Shown: positions 16,238 through 24,797 of the stretch, one piece after another
Layout: the number at the start of each line of letters is the position of its first letter
Position numbering within the stretch: the stretch's first letter is position 1
NCBI RefSeq assembly: GCF_000296385.1
Contig: NZ_JH815185.1
Location: 1,134,684-1,198,683 of the forward strand
From: Lachnoanaerobaculum sp. OBRC5-5
GTDB taxonomy: Bacteria; Bacillota; Clostridia; Lachnospirales; Lachnospiraceae
Direction: 5' to 3'
Length of the DNA stretch: 64,000 bases
Notes under the pieces: model-generated
The model's database searches: none
What the model saw: the letters and a program-made list of their open reading frames with translations, nothing else
What the model was told of the DNA's origin: nothing
Program-made: the position numbers and the translations under genes

Positions 16238-17191
16238 TTATTCCATCAACTCCGGTTGGCCTTTTTTTATTTTAAATTTCTGCTCCTGTATATTCACATT
16301 GTTTTTTTTATCAATGCTGATTCTTAGCATAAGCCCCTCGTCAGTGCCCTTTGGTACCTGCTTATCAAATATGCAATTGCCCAAACTGTAATAAATATAT
16401 TTCCCCTTATACAGTTCACTCTCCTGTATTACATGAGGATGGGCTCCCACCACAAAGTCTGCACCATTATCTATGGCATATCTTGCAAGATCTTTTTGCA
16501 TCTTGCTTGCATAGGGCTCGTATTCAATGCCCCAGTGAAAATATACCATTTTAAAATCAGCCTTAAGATTATTTAGTTCAGCTTTTATTTTTTCGGATTT
16601 ATTTCCGTCATAATCTAAAAGATAATTTATATTGGCTTTATCCGCATTGAATACAAAACCTTCCGGTGGAAATATGCTGTATGCCAAAATCCCCAGCCGA
16701 AAGCCGTCCTTTTCAAAAATATAACTCATATCCTCACCGGCATTTTCGCCGGCTCCCACATATGAGATGCCGGCTCTTACCAGTTCATCCATAGTATCTT
16801 TTAAACCCTCGGATCTATAGTCCATTGTATGATTATTTGCGAGGTCACAGAGGTCTATACCCGCTTTTTTCATAGCTTTTGCATTATCGGCTGAGGCTTT
16901 AAACACAAAGCGACTCGCCTTATTGGCTCCACGGCTATATTCGGTAATAGGACATTCAAGGTTAACTATTGTAAGATCATCCTCTAAGAAAATATCTTTC
17001 ATATTCTCATAGAGATGATCATACCCACTCTTTTTTATATAGCTGTCCACCCCTCTTGAAAGCATTATATCTCCGACAATTGTAAGTTCTATACTTTTAT
17101 TTTTTTTGCTTCGATAAGAGCAGACAGCTATACCGGATAAGGACATTACAATTAAAATCAATATAAAAATATTTTTTTTATTTTTTAGCAT
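16238..17191 (-). CDS. CapA-family metallophosphoesterase-like protein (PGA_cap)
   Basis: 317 residues. The N-terminus has one membrane helix or signal (about 8-26). The PGA_cap domain shows VGDIMLSRGVD (about 39-49), NLECPIT, LANNHTMDY (about 117-125), YFHWGIEY (about 218-225) and VVGAHPHVIQ (about 246-255), the metal-ligand motifs of the calcineurin-like fold. Family members take part in poly-gamma-glutamate or other capsule steps, but many are not linked to polyglutamate. No pgs genes are nearby, so the substrate is unknown. Its start overlaps the DUF3160 gene by seven bases. Confidence 0.88.
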   Translation of the reverse strand: MLKNKKNIFILILIVMSLSGIAVCSYRSKKNKSIELTIVGDIMLSRGVDSYIKKSGYDHLYENMKDIFLEDDLTIVNLECPITEYSRGANKASRFVFKASADNAKAMKKAGIDLCDLANNHTMDYRSEGLKDTMDELVRAGISYVGAGENAGEDMSYIFEKDGFRLGILAYSIFPPEGFVFNADKANINYLLDYDGNKSEKIKAELNNLKADFKMVYFHWGIEYEPYASKMQKDLARYAIDNGADFVVGAHPHVIQESELYKGKYIYYSLGNCIFDKQVPKGTDEGLMLRISIDKKNNVNIQEQKFKIKKGQPELME

Positions 17192-19368
17192 CCTGAGCTG
17201 TAAGGAACTTCAGGAGTTATTATCTCCTCTCCCTCCTCCTCTTGCATATAATCTCCTACAAACGGCAGTCTCTTAGGAGGTCTGTTGACCATATTCTGCC
17301 ACGACTCATCTGTCAGCCTTTCATTACTTATAAATTCAAAATAATCAAATACCGCACCTCTTGTCAAATAGAGCTTTCCATCTATAGGTACAACAACATA
17401 TATTTCGGCCGCATTCCCTACACCTACCTCAAGATAGCCTGAACCCTTATCAGTATTTGCTGAGTGAATATCCGCTATCTGTGCCATATTCTTATCTGTA
17501 TCTGACGCTACCTGATACCAGTCTTGAGCCTCTGCAATACTGCTGCTTAAATACTCAAGTGTACCTCCATATGTCATTAATGTATCATTCTCTTCATATG
17601 TAAGGCTTTCACCCTTAAGTTCCTTTATTGAGCAGTTCTTTAAAAACTCAAGCAGCTCAATTATATTTTCACATTTATTTTTCATGCTGTCACTTATTCC
17701 GTTTCTTTGTGACAGTCCCTCCATAGTCTGCTTTGTAAGCCATATAAGTCTGTTATAAAACTCGGGGTTCGGCTCCACATATCCTGTAACTTTTGGCGGC
17801 TCCTCTTCTTCTCCTCCACATTCCACACTGCTTTGGGCACCGTATAATATGGTATCATGTCTAAGTTCAGACCAGCTTCCAAGCGCTGTGGAAAGAGATT
17901 TGCTCTCCCATGCCTTATTTCTCATAAAACTTGGATAACCTTCAGGGAATCTTTGATTTAAACTCTCAAGACTGTAAAGCCATGTAGTGTATATATTACC
18001 CGTCTTGTCCTTAATACTTCTTTCATCAAATTCGGATTTTACCTTATTGTATTCTTTTTTATAGTCATCCCATTCCTTTGAAGGATTATAAAGTGAATCC
18101 AATAACTCTTCAGCTCTTTGCGATCCGAATACAGCCATAACATCCAGTCCGCTTGGGAAAGGTCTTTTTTCATTTGAAAGTCTGCTTAAAATTTCCGAAT
18201 CCGGTATATATCTTTGTCCCATAAATCTAAAGCATAAGCCTATGGAACTGTTCTTTATCCTTGCCTGACCTACCTTATCAAGTTCGGCATAAAGTTTATC
18301 CATACCGCCCGATATATCTTTGGGCTCAGGCATTTCTCCATAAACAGCTTTAACTATGGCACCAAACTCCAAAGGATTTATATCATTTGTACTTCCCACA
18401 AAGAACTCTGTGATCGTATATATATCTTCCCACAGATCCATTCCTTTTTCCTTTGGCAGCTCCTCCAAAGCCTCGGTGGCAATGATTGACATATACGCTC
18501 CGTCTTCATCTCTTTTACCTGTTGCATCATATAAAACAAAAGGTACAACACCATACACACTCATAGCACCGAAATATGCCTTTAATTCATCACTTCTTGT
18601 ATAATGCCCTCTTACCTTAAAAAGACTGTAGTCAACATCACTGCCTGTAATCGAAGATACAGCTTTACTCTCCGCCCTTACATTTGCATAATCCGCTTCT
18701 ACAAGAGTTTTTATTTCATCAGGTAAATTACTTTCTTCTCCCAAAAGTTTTTCACACAGCGCAAAATATGCCAATGTCTTTCCTACAAGTTCTTTATCCT
18801 TTTGATTCTTTGTATCCTGATATTTTTTTACCAGAATTTCTACCATATTTTTATTCAGCTCTTTAAGTTCTATATAAAGCTTTTCAGCCTCCGTCTGCCT
18901 GAGAGTATAATCATAAAAGATATGATAGAGCTGTAAAACGGAATCTGTGGTTATAAAACTCGGTATCCTATTATATGTATTTGCCTCATATATATAAAAC
19001 AACTGTTGGCTGTCCGTAGGATTTACAACAAAACCGTTTTTTTCAATCATTTCTTTTTGCACATCATTCAAATTCCCGAACTGACTTAAGTTTTCAACAT
19101 TTGAAAGAGCGCTCTGTATCTTAATATCAGGAACATTTGCTTCTATTTCAAGTGGAGTGTACTCACCTCCTGTAGAATAAAATTCCTTTGGCTTTGGCAA
19201 TTCATAGCCAAGATTTTTGACTGTTATAGTGTTATTTTGACTGCCATTGTCTACACTTTGATTTTCTTTATCCTTTCCGTTATTATGTACTTTTATATTG
19301 ATACTGTATCTGCAGGAAGTTAAAATCAATATAAAAATTATCATCATTGACAAAAATCTTTTTTTCAT
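17185..19368 (-). CDS. DUF3160-domain lipoprotein
   Basis: 727 residues with a lipoprotein signal (LILTSC, C19) and an Asn/Lys/Gln-rich linker. The body matches the DUF3160 family as I recall it: ITTDSVLQLYHIFYDYTLRQTE (split here as ITTDSVLQLY and HIFYDYTLRQTE, about 130-151), a helical middle, and later MRNKAWESKSLSTALGSWSELRHDT, an H-rich and E-rich segment. The function of DUF3160 is unknown. It sits between a VCBS-like lipoprotein and a CapA-family protein in a three-gene operon, which suggests a shared envelope role. The C-terminus ends SSGC. Confidence 0.82.
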   Translation of the reverse strand: MKKRFLSMMIIFILILTSCRYSINIKVHNNGKDKENQSVDNGSQNNTITVKNLGYELPKPKEFYSTGGEYTPLEIEANVPDIKIQSALSNVENLSQFGNLNDVQKEMIEKNGFVVNPTDSQQLFYIYEANTYNRIPSFITTDSVLQLYHIFYDYTLRQTEAEKLYIELKELNKNMVEILVKKYQDTKNQKDKELVGKTLAYFALCEKLLGEESNLPDEIKTLVEADYANVRAESKAVSSITGSDVDYSLFKVRGHYTRSDELKAYFGAMSVYGVVPFVLYDATGKRDEDGAYMSIIATEALEELPKEKGMDLWEDIYTITEFFVGSTNDINPLEFGAIVKAVYGEMPEPKDISGGMDKLYAELDKVGQARIKNSSIGLCFRFMGQRYIPDSEILSRLSNEKRPFPSGLDVMAVFGSQRAEELLDSLYNPSKEWDDYKKEYNKVKSEFDERSIKDKTGNIYTTWLYSLESLNQRFPEGYPSFMRNKAWESKSLSTALGSWSELRHDTILYGAQSSVECGGEEEEPPKVTGYVEPNPEFYNRLIWLTKQTMEGLSQRNGISDSMKNKCENIIELLEFLKNCSIKELKGESLTYEENDTLMTYGGTLEYLSSSIAEAQDWYQVASDTDKNMAQIADIHSANTDKGSGYLEVGVGNAAEIYVVVPIDGKLYLTRGAVFDYFEFISNERLTDESWQNMVNRPPKRLPFVGDYMQEEEGEEIITPEVPYSSGC

Positions 19369-19400
19369 AAATTTATCCCCTTTTTATGTTTTTTGCCTCT

Positions 19401-20126
19401 TTATTCCAACAATATACTTTTGTTTACTATTTTCACCTCTCTTTCTTTTCCGTCCGCTATAATCTTTATTCCATCATTATTATTTTCAAATTTTATTTTT
19501 TTAAATTCTTCACTACCTTGAATAAACAGCTCAAATCCGAAACCTTCCCATTTATATACCGACAAAATTCTGTTTTTATTTTCAAGTTCTTCTATGGCTA
19601 TAAGCTCTGCTATACCGTCATTGTCTATATCTGCCGTTATAATATCGTCAAATGGTCTGGCTAATCTTGAACCCAGCCAAAGCGGTATCAGTTTTTTTGA
19701 ATCAAAATTATAGAAAAAAGGTCTTTTTGCCAATGCATTGTGAAACTTTACCTTTTTATACATTATAATATTTATATCCGGTCTTTTATCTCCGTTCACA
19801 TCTCCAAGCTGCACCTTTGAAGGCTTCATATTTGAAAAATCAAAGCTGTAATCAGGCTCTTCCCCCAATACTACCTTGCCGTCAGATAATTTAAAATCTC
19901 TGTATATTTCTATAAATTTGCCATAAGGCTCTCCGCTTGGCAGCTTTTTTCTTTCTCCACCGTCATTTATCGCAATAAGTTCATCAACACCGTCCATATC
20001 TATATCTCCGATGCTGTATGAAATAATATCGGTATTTGATATATTTGATGATTCAGCTTTACTACAGGATGAAAGCATAAAAAGCATTGAAATAAATATG
20101 GCTGTTTTTATTATACATTCTCCCAT
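19401..20126 (-). CDS. Lipoprotein with FG-GAP/VCBS-like calcium-loop repeats
   Basis: 241 residues with a lipobox at FMLSSC (C21). Three Asp-rich loops of the VCBS/FG-GAP type follow: IGDIDMDGVDELIAI (about 41-55), LGDVNGDKRPDINII (about 107-121) and TADIDNDGIAELIAI (about 165-179). These repeats usually bind calcium and form beta-propeller blades; three blades are too few for a full propeller, so it may be a partial fold. First gene of the operon leading to DUF3160 and CapA-like genes. The ribosome site is AAGGGG. Confidence 0.8.
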   Translation of the reverse strand: MGECIIKTAIFISMLFMLSSCSKAESSNISNTDIISYSIGDIDMDGVDELIAINDGGERKKLPSGEPYGKFIEIYRDFKLSDGKVVLGEEPDYSFDFSNMKPSKVQLGDVNGDKRPDINIIMYKKVKFHNALAKRPFFYNFDSKKLIPLWLGSRLARPFDDIITADIDNDGIAELIAIEELENKNRILSVYKWEGFGFELFIQGSEEFKKIKFENNNDGIKIIADGKEREVKIVNKSILLE

Positions 20127-20158
20127 ACATACCCCTTACGAACTGTTAGTATATCATT

Positions 20159-20187
20159 ATTATAATTCCTACATAGATTTTTTACAA
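20159..20187 (-). promoter_or_regulatory. Promoter of the VCBS-lipoprotein/DUF3160/capA operon
   Basis: TTGTAA (20187-20182), 17 bases, TATAAT (20164-20159) on the minus strand. The -35 lies within a few bases of the rnpB terminator. Confidence 0.65.
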
Positions 20188-20193
20188 CTAAAA

Positions 20194-20214
20194 CAGGCTC
20201 CCTTTGGGAGCCTG
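20194..20214 (-). terminator. Terminator of rnpB
   Basis: CAGGCTCCC and GGGAGCCTG form a perfect nine-base-pair stem with an AAA loop, followed by TTTTAG, immediately after the RNase P RNA. Confidence 0.85.
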
Positions 20215-20525
20215 AGCAAAACATAAGCCGGGTTATGTATTAAACGGTCATCTATCTGGTCCTTATGTCACCACAAGGCTCTAGCGACCTACCTGAATAT
20301 CGGACGGGCAGCCCTATTCGCTTCGGTCTTGCTTTGGATGGGGTTTACACTGTCCCCATATGTTACCATATGAGCGGTAGTCTCTTACACCACCTTTTCA
20401 CCCTTACCTTTCGGCGGTTGTTTTCTGTTGCACTTTCCTTGGAGTCGCCTCCACCGGATGTTATCCGGCATCCTGCCCTATAAAGCCCGGACTTTCCTCA
20501 CATTTGTGCGACCGTCTGTTTTACT
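20215..20525 (-). ncRNA. rnpB: RNase P RNA
   Basis: The catalytic RNA that trims tRNA 5' ends. Conserved blocks are visible on the minus strand: GAGGAAAGTCCGGGC near the 5' end, the CCGCCGAAAGG region in the middle, and ACATAACCCGGCTTATGT near the 3' end. The terminal helix P1 is AGTAAAACA at the 5' end (20525-20517) pairing with TGTTTTGCT at the 3' end (20223-20215), which sets the ends. At about 311 nt it is on the short side for a bacterial A-type RNA. A terminator follows directly. Confidence 0.93.
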
Positions 20526-20532
20526 AAAAGAT

Positions 20533-20561
20533 ACTTTAACATCCGGGAAAAGATTTGGCAA
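20533..20561 (-). promoter_or_regulatory. Promoter of rnpB
   Basis: TTGCCA (20561-20556), 17 bases, TAAAGT (20538-20533), with a TG one base before the -10 (extended -10). The start of transcription would fall at the 5' end deduced from helix P1. Confidence 0.6.
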
Positions 20562-20568
20562 GGTAAAA

Positions 20569-21825
20569 TTATACCATAACCACATTCCTTTTGTACGGAT
20601 TACAAAGCTTTTCACCGTATTTTTCAAAGTGAATCGAATTATATAAAAAATCTGAATAAATATTATTTTCAAATATTTTAAGACTAGCAGGACTTAATAT
20701 ATCCCCTGCATTACTTACCTTACTGATAATCGGAAGCTCACTTCTTTTTTTCAGTTCCGAAAGCAGATCGCCTGCATCCTCTCTGAAACCTAAAAGCATC
20801 GGATAGGCGGCCATATTTTTTTCCGCCTTTATTTCTTCCAATAATTTCTTTTTATGATTTAAAAGCAGATGAAAAATTGCTCTGCTTATTCGGGTGTATG
20901 TGAAGTTCTTACTTTTAAGCTTCAAAATAAAATCACCGTAGTTTTTATTTTCAAGTTCAAATATATTTTTCTCCATAGTATTGGCAAGTTCTTTTGAAAC
21001 ATCGCAATACTCTGAAAGATTATCACCCTTACCTAGCTTTTCCAATATGCTTCTTTGTACAGTAAATAAAAAATCATCATCAAACACAGGCTTACTTTTT
21101 CTAAATAAATCTATATTTACATCGGGTATGGCAGTTTTTATGCTTTCCATAAATATATCCGAGTTTGATTCACTGACAAGCTTTCTGATGGCTGTAGCCG
21201 ATGAAAACTTGCTCTCCTCTATTTCCTTTTCATGGTATCCGCTTCCGCTTCTACTGATTATAACAGGATGAATATCAGCATTAATTAGTCTTATATTTTT
21301 TAGATACTCGATTGCAAGTATATTATTTGGAGAAGAAAGTATATTCTCTATCTCAGTAATATCTTCCCTCTCCCGTTCTTTCAATGCCTCTATTATCGCA
21401 TTATGCCTTGCTTTGGCATAGTTTAGCCCCTCTGCCATATGTTTTTTTACAGCAAATTCCTGCTCTTTATCAGTTAAAACTTTTGCTACAGTATCAAGAA
21501 GTTTGTAATTATCATTTTCAGCACCGAATGATATAAAGTCCACGCCAAGTATTTTTAAAAGACTTATTCCAAATCCCGCAAAATCATTTGCACTTGCACC
21601 GCTAAACAGAGCCGGAATTTCAAACACCGCATCAATTCCGGCATTTAACGCCATATTCGTTCTTATGCTTTTATCAAATATAGCCGGTGCTCCTCTTTGT
21701 ACATAATTTCCGCTCATAATTGCAATTATATAATCGGCACCTGACATTTCTTTTGCTTTTTTTATCTGATACTCATGTCCGTTGTGAAAAGGATTATATT
21801 CCGCAATAATCCCCAATATCTTCAT
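20569..21825 (-). CDS. tmcAL: tRNA(Met) cytidine acetate ligase
   Basis: 418 residues, the usual length for TmcAL (formerly YlbM). The nucleotidyltransferase fold is clear: GIIAEYNPFHNGH (5-17) with the HxGH-like motif, and SGNYVQRG (38-45), later FSSATAIRKL (about 207-216), an ISSTxxR-like loop. The enzyme activates acetate with ATP and acetylates the wobble cytidine (C34) of elongator tRNA-Met. It lies three bases upstream of rnpB's promoter region and two bases after dapB. A housekeeping gene with nothing odd. Confidence 0.93.
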   Translation of the reverse strand: MKILGIIAEYNPFHNGHEYQIKKAKEMSGADYIIAIMSGNYVQRGAPAIFDKSIRTNMALNAGIDAVFEIPALFSGASANDFAGFGISLLKILGVDFISFGAENDNYKLLDTVAKVLTDKEQEFAVKKHMAEGLNYAKARHNAIIEALKEREREDITEIENILSSPNNILAIEYLKNIRLINADIHPVIISRSGSGYHEKEIEESKFSSATAIRKLVSESNSDIFMESIKTAIPDVNIDLFRKSKPVFDDDFLFTVQRSILEKLGKGDNLSEYCDVSKELANTMEKNIFELENKNYGDFILKLKSKNFTYTRISRAIFHLLLNHKKKLLEEIKAEKNMAAYPMLLGFREDAGDLLSELKKRSELPIISKVSNAGDILSPASLKIFENNIYSDFLYNSIHFEKYGEKLCNPYKRNVVMV

Positions 21826-21827
21826 AT

Positions 21828-22580
21828 TTAAATCACATCACTCATATCATATAATCCTGCAGTCTTGCCCTGTAAGAATTTAGCTGCGGATATCGCACCG
21901 TTTGCAAAGATTTTTCTGGAATAAGCTCTGTGACTTAATGTTATAACTTCATCTTCACCTGCAAAGATCACATCGTGATCTCCGACTATTGTGCCGCCTC
22001 TTACAGCCGAAAGTCCTATCTCATCAGCCCTTCTAGGCTCATGTCTTTTGCTTCTGTCATAGGTATAAGTAAGCTTCTCATCCATATTTTCATTTACCGC
22101 ATCCGCAAGTAAAATAGCCGTACCGCTCGGTGCATCAAGTTTTCTTCTGTGATGTGCTTCCACTATCTCTATATCAAAGCCTGCAGCTCTAAGTGTGGGA
22201 GCTATCTGTGCCAAAACTTTTGATAGAGTGTTTATACCCAAGGACATATTTGCTGAACGAAGAATCGCCGTGTTTTTTGAAAGTTCATTGATTCTTCCGA
22301 TTTGTTCCTCGCTTAGTCCTGTGGTACAAATAACGGCAGGTATCTTTTTTTCTTCAATAAAATCCAGAAGATTATCCACAGCCTTCACTGAAGCAAAGTC
22401 AATTACGGCATCCGCCTCTATATCTATCTTTCTTATATCATCAAATACAGGAAATCCCAAGTCCACATCTGTATTTAAGTCAACTCCCGCCACTATTTCA
22501 ACAGTAGAATCCAAAGCTATAAGCTCGCTGACCACCTTGCCCATGGCTCCGTTTGCACCGTTTAATATTATTTTAGTCAT
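21828..22580 (-). CDS. dapB: 4-hydroxy-tetrahydrodipicolinate reductase
   Basis: 250 residues. It has the nucleotide-binding GANGAMGK (8-15) and the catalytic and substrate loop EAHHRRKLDAPSGTA (141-155), with the general-acid histidine and conserved lysine. It reduces the DapA product with NAD(P)H in lysine and diaminopimelate synthesis. It starts one base inside the end of dapA, so the two are coupled. Confidence 0.96.
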   Translation of the reverse strand: MTKIILNGANGAMGKVVSELIALDSTVEIVAGVDLNTDVDLGFPVFDDIRKIDIEADAVIDFASVKAVDNLLDFIEEKKIPAVICTTGLSEEQIGRINELSKNTAILRSANMSLGINTLSKVLAQIAPTLRAAGFDIEIVEAHHRRKLDAPSGTAILLADAVNENMDEKLTYTYDRSKRHEPRRADEIGLSAVRGGTIVGDHDVIFAGEDEVITLSHRAYSRKIFANGAISAAKFLQGKTAGLYDMSDVI

Positions 22581-23461
22581 TATAATATACCGTACTCCTT
22601 CATAGCCTTAGCCAAAGCATCCTCATGTGCCTTTTCCATCTGTGTAAGAGGAAGTCTAAGCGGTCCTACATTCTTTCCCTGTAAGTTCATTGCAGCCTTT
22701 ACAGGTATAGGATTTACCTCTGTAAACAAATTCTCTACAACATCAAGAGCCTCTATCTGCATCTTTCTTGCCTTTACAAAATCACCGTCAAGTGCGGCCT
22801 GACACATATCATGTGTCTGTCTTGGAGCTACATTTGATAAAACTGATATAACTCCTTTTGCTCCGATACTCATAAGTGGAACAACCTGGTCGTCATTTCC
22901 TGAATACATATCTATCTCAGAGCAGAGTCTCAAAGTCTTTATTGCATTTGAGAAGTTTCCGCTTGCCTCTTTTACACCGACTATATTAGGTACATTATTT
23001 ACCAGGTATGCAATAGTCTCAGGCTCGATATTTACTCCTGTTCTTCCCGGAATATTGTAAAGCACAACAGGAATATCTATTGCATTTGCTATTGCACTGA
23101 AATGCTGTATTAGTCCTTTTTGTGTAGCTTTATTGTAATAAGGTGAAACTACAAGCACACCGTCAGCACCGTATTCCTGTGCTTCTTTTGAAAACTCCAC
23201 AGCTGTTTCCGTAGAATTTGAACCTGTACCTGCAATTACCGGAATTCTTTTGTTTACTATCTCAATTGTTCTCTTTATAACATCTAAATGTTCTTCTACT
23301 GTAAGAGTTGACGCTTCACCTGTTGTACCGCATGCAATAATACAGTCCGTACCGCCTGCAATCTGCTCCTCAAGTATTTCCTCCAATTTATTATAATTTA
23401 CACTACCGTCTTCATTCATAGGTGTAATAAGTGCAACACCTGCTCCTTCAAATATAGCCAT
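22580..23461 (-). CDS. dapA: 4-hydroxy-tetrahydrodipicolinate synthase
   Basis: 293 residues, full length. The Schiff-base lysine is in GVKEASG (K164), the catalytic tyrosine in LYNIPGRTG (Y135), and the pyruvate-carboxylate loop is CGTTGE (44-49). It condenses pyruvate with aspartate semialdehyde, the first step of the lysine/diaminopimelate branch. A strong AGGAGG ribosome site precedes it. lysC, for the first step of the aspartate pathway, lies elsewhere in the window at 38946. Confidence 0.97.
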   Translation of the reverse strand: MAIFEGAGVALITPMNEDGSVNYNKLEEILEEQIAGGTDCIIACGTTGEASTLTVEEHLDVIKRTIEIVNKRIPVIAGTGSNSTETAVEFSKEAQEYGADGVLVVSPYYNKATQKGLIQHFSAIANAIDIPVVLYNIPGRTGVNIEPETIAYLVNNVPNIVGVKEASGNFSNAIKTLRLCSEIDMYSGNDDQVVPLMSIGAKGVISVLSNVAPRQTHDMCQAALDGDFVKARKMQIEALDVVENLFTEVNPIPVKAAMNLQGKNVGPLRLPLTQMEKAHEDALAKAMKEYGIL

Positions 23462-23471
23462 AAATGACCTC

Positions 23472-24797
23472 CTAACTGTTTTGTCTTTTCTTTCTGATAC
23501 TTATTGCGTCTGAACCTACATATCTTGCTTCGGTTTTTGAGTATGCAAACTTTTGTGAACTGTATAGTCCGTAATAGCCTGATAAAACGAAACTGACTCC
23601 CACTACTATAGCATAATAATTAAGTCCAAGGCTACCGCAAAATTCTATTCCCATAAAAATCGAGGCTATCGGACAGTTGGTTACTCCGACAAAGCATGCA
23701 ATCATTCCACATACAGTACATAGCTCATAAGGAAGTCCGAATACCTTTGCAAAAGCACCTCCGAAGGTTGCTCCTATAACAAATGTGGGAACTATTTCTC
23801 CGCCTTTAAATCCTCCTCCAAGAGCCACTGCGGTAAAAAGTATTTTCATAAGAAATGCTTCATATCTCACATCTCCTTCCATACTTCTTTCTATAAGCCA
23901 GAATCCGCCTCCGTTATAATCTCTGCTTCCCGAGATTACAGTTAATATTATAAATAAAATTGATGCAACTACAATCCTAATATAATGATTTTTAAAATAT
24001 TTTTTATAAAGATCCGCACTTTCATGCATCACTACAGAAAACAATATCGCCACCGTTGCGCTTAAAGCCGCAAGCAATATCATAAATAATACCATCCTAA
24101 GGCTCCACTCCGGTGCGATTTGCAATATAAATTTCTCTTCGGGTGTATGTAAAAGTCCTGCAATATATACCGCAACATATGATGAAAGTATACATGGAAT
24201 AAGTGCCGCATGATACATTACACCTACGCTGAATATTTCCATACTGAATATTGATGCTGTAATCGGTGTTCCGAAAAGTGCCGAAAAGCATGCCGCCATT
24301 CCGCACATTATTGCAATATTTATATCGGCCTTATCTGAAAATCTGCTCTGTCCAAGCTTTAATCTTCTTCCTATAAAACTTCCGATACTTCCGCCTATCT
24401 GCAATGCCGCACCTTCTCTTCCCGCACTTCCTGAAGTCAAATGGGTAAGAAATGATGATATATAAATAGCCGGTGCCATCTTTAAAGGCAGTCTTTCTCC
24501 CGAGGAGATTGAATCAATCACATAGTTGGTGCCTCTCGGATTGTCGGCATGTATAAAATGATACAGTGCCGCAATCAAAAGTCCCGCTATAGGCATAAGG
24601 TAGAGTGTATAGCTGTGGCTTCTCCAGATTCTTGTCGCCAAATCTATGGCATGTCCGAAGCTTGACCCCGCAACACCGACAACTACGCCTATTATAACTG
24701 AAACTATCCCCCATTTTATGCAATAGATTATATTGGTTTTAAAATGAAATTTATCTAAAAATCCCCTGAAATCTACATTTACTTTTCCATCAAGCAT
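23472..24797 (-). CDS. ClC-family chloride channel or H+/Cl- exchanger
   Basis: 441 residues with about ten or more hydrophobic helices and no C-terminal CBS domains. The ClC filter motifs are GSAGREGAALQIGG (about 132-145, GREGA in place of the usual GREGP, gating glutamate kept) and GGEIVPTFVIGA (about 331-342, matching GxFxP). Family members move chloride or fluoride, often coupled to protons. The start overlaps ilvA by eight bases with AAGGAG inside ilvA, so it is coupled to threonine deaminase. Why it sits between ilvA and dapA is not clear; acid-stress support for the deaminase is a guess. Confidence 0.92.
   Translation of the reverse strand: MLDGKVNVDFRGFLDKFHFKTNIIYCIKWGIVSVIIGVVVGVAGSSFGHAIDLATRIWRSHSYTLYLMPIAGLLIAALYHFIHADNPRGTNYVIDSISSGERLPLKMAPAIYISSFLTHLTSGSAGREGAALQIGGSIGSFIGRRLKLGQSRFSDKADINIAIMCGMAACFSALFGTPITASIFSMEIFSVGVMYHAALIPCILSSYVAVYIAGLLHTPEEKFILQIAPEWSLRMVLFMILLAALSATVAILFSVVMHESADLYKKYFKNHYIRIVVASILFIILTVISGSRDYNGGGFWLIERSMEGDVRYEAFLMKILFTAVALGGGFKGGEIVPTFVIGATFGGAFAKVFGLPYELCTVCGMIACFVGVTNCPIASIFMGIEFCGSLGLNYYAIVVGVSFVLSGYYGLYSSQKFAYSKTEARYVGSDAISIRKKRQNS

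Noticed and set aside
20265-20672. Short frames on both strands
   Set aside because: They lie on the RNase P RNA gene and the end of tmcAL, whose assignments are firm.
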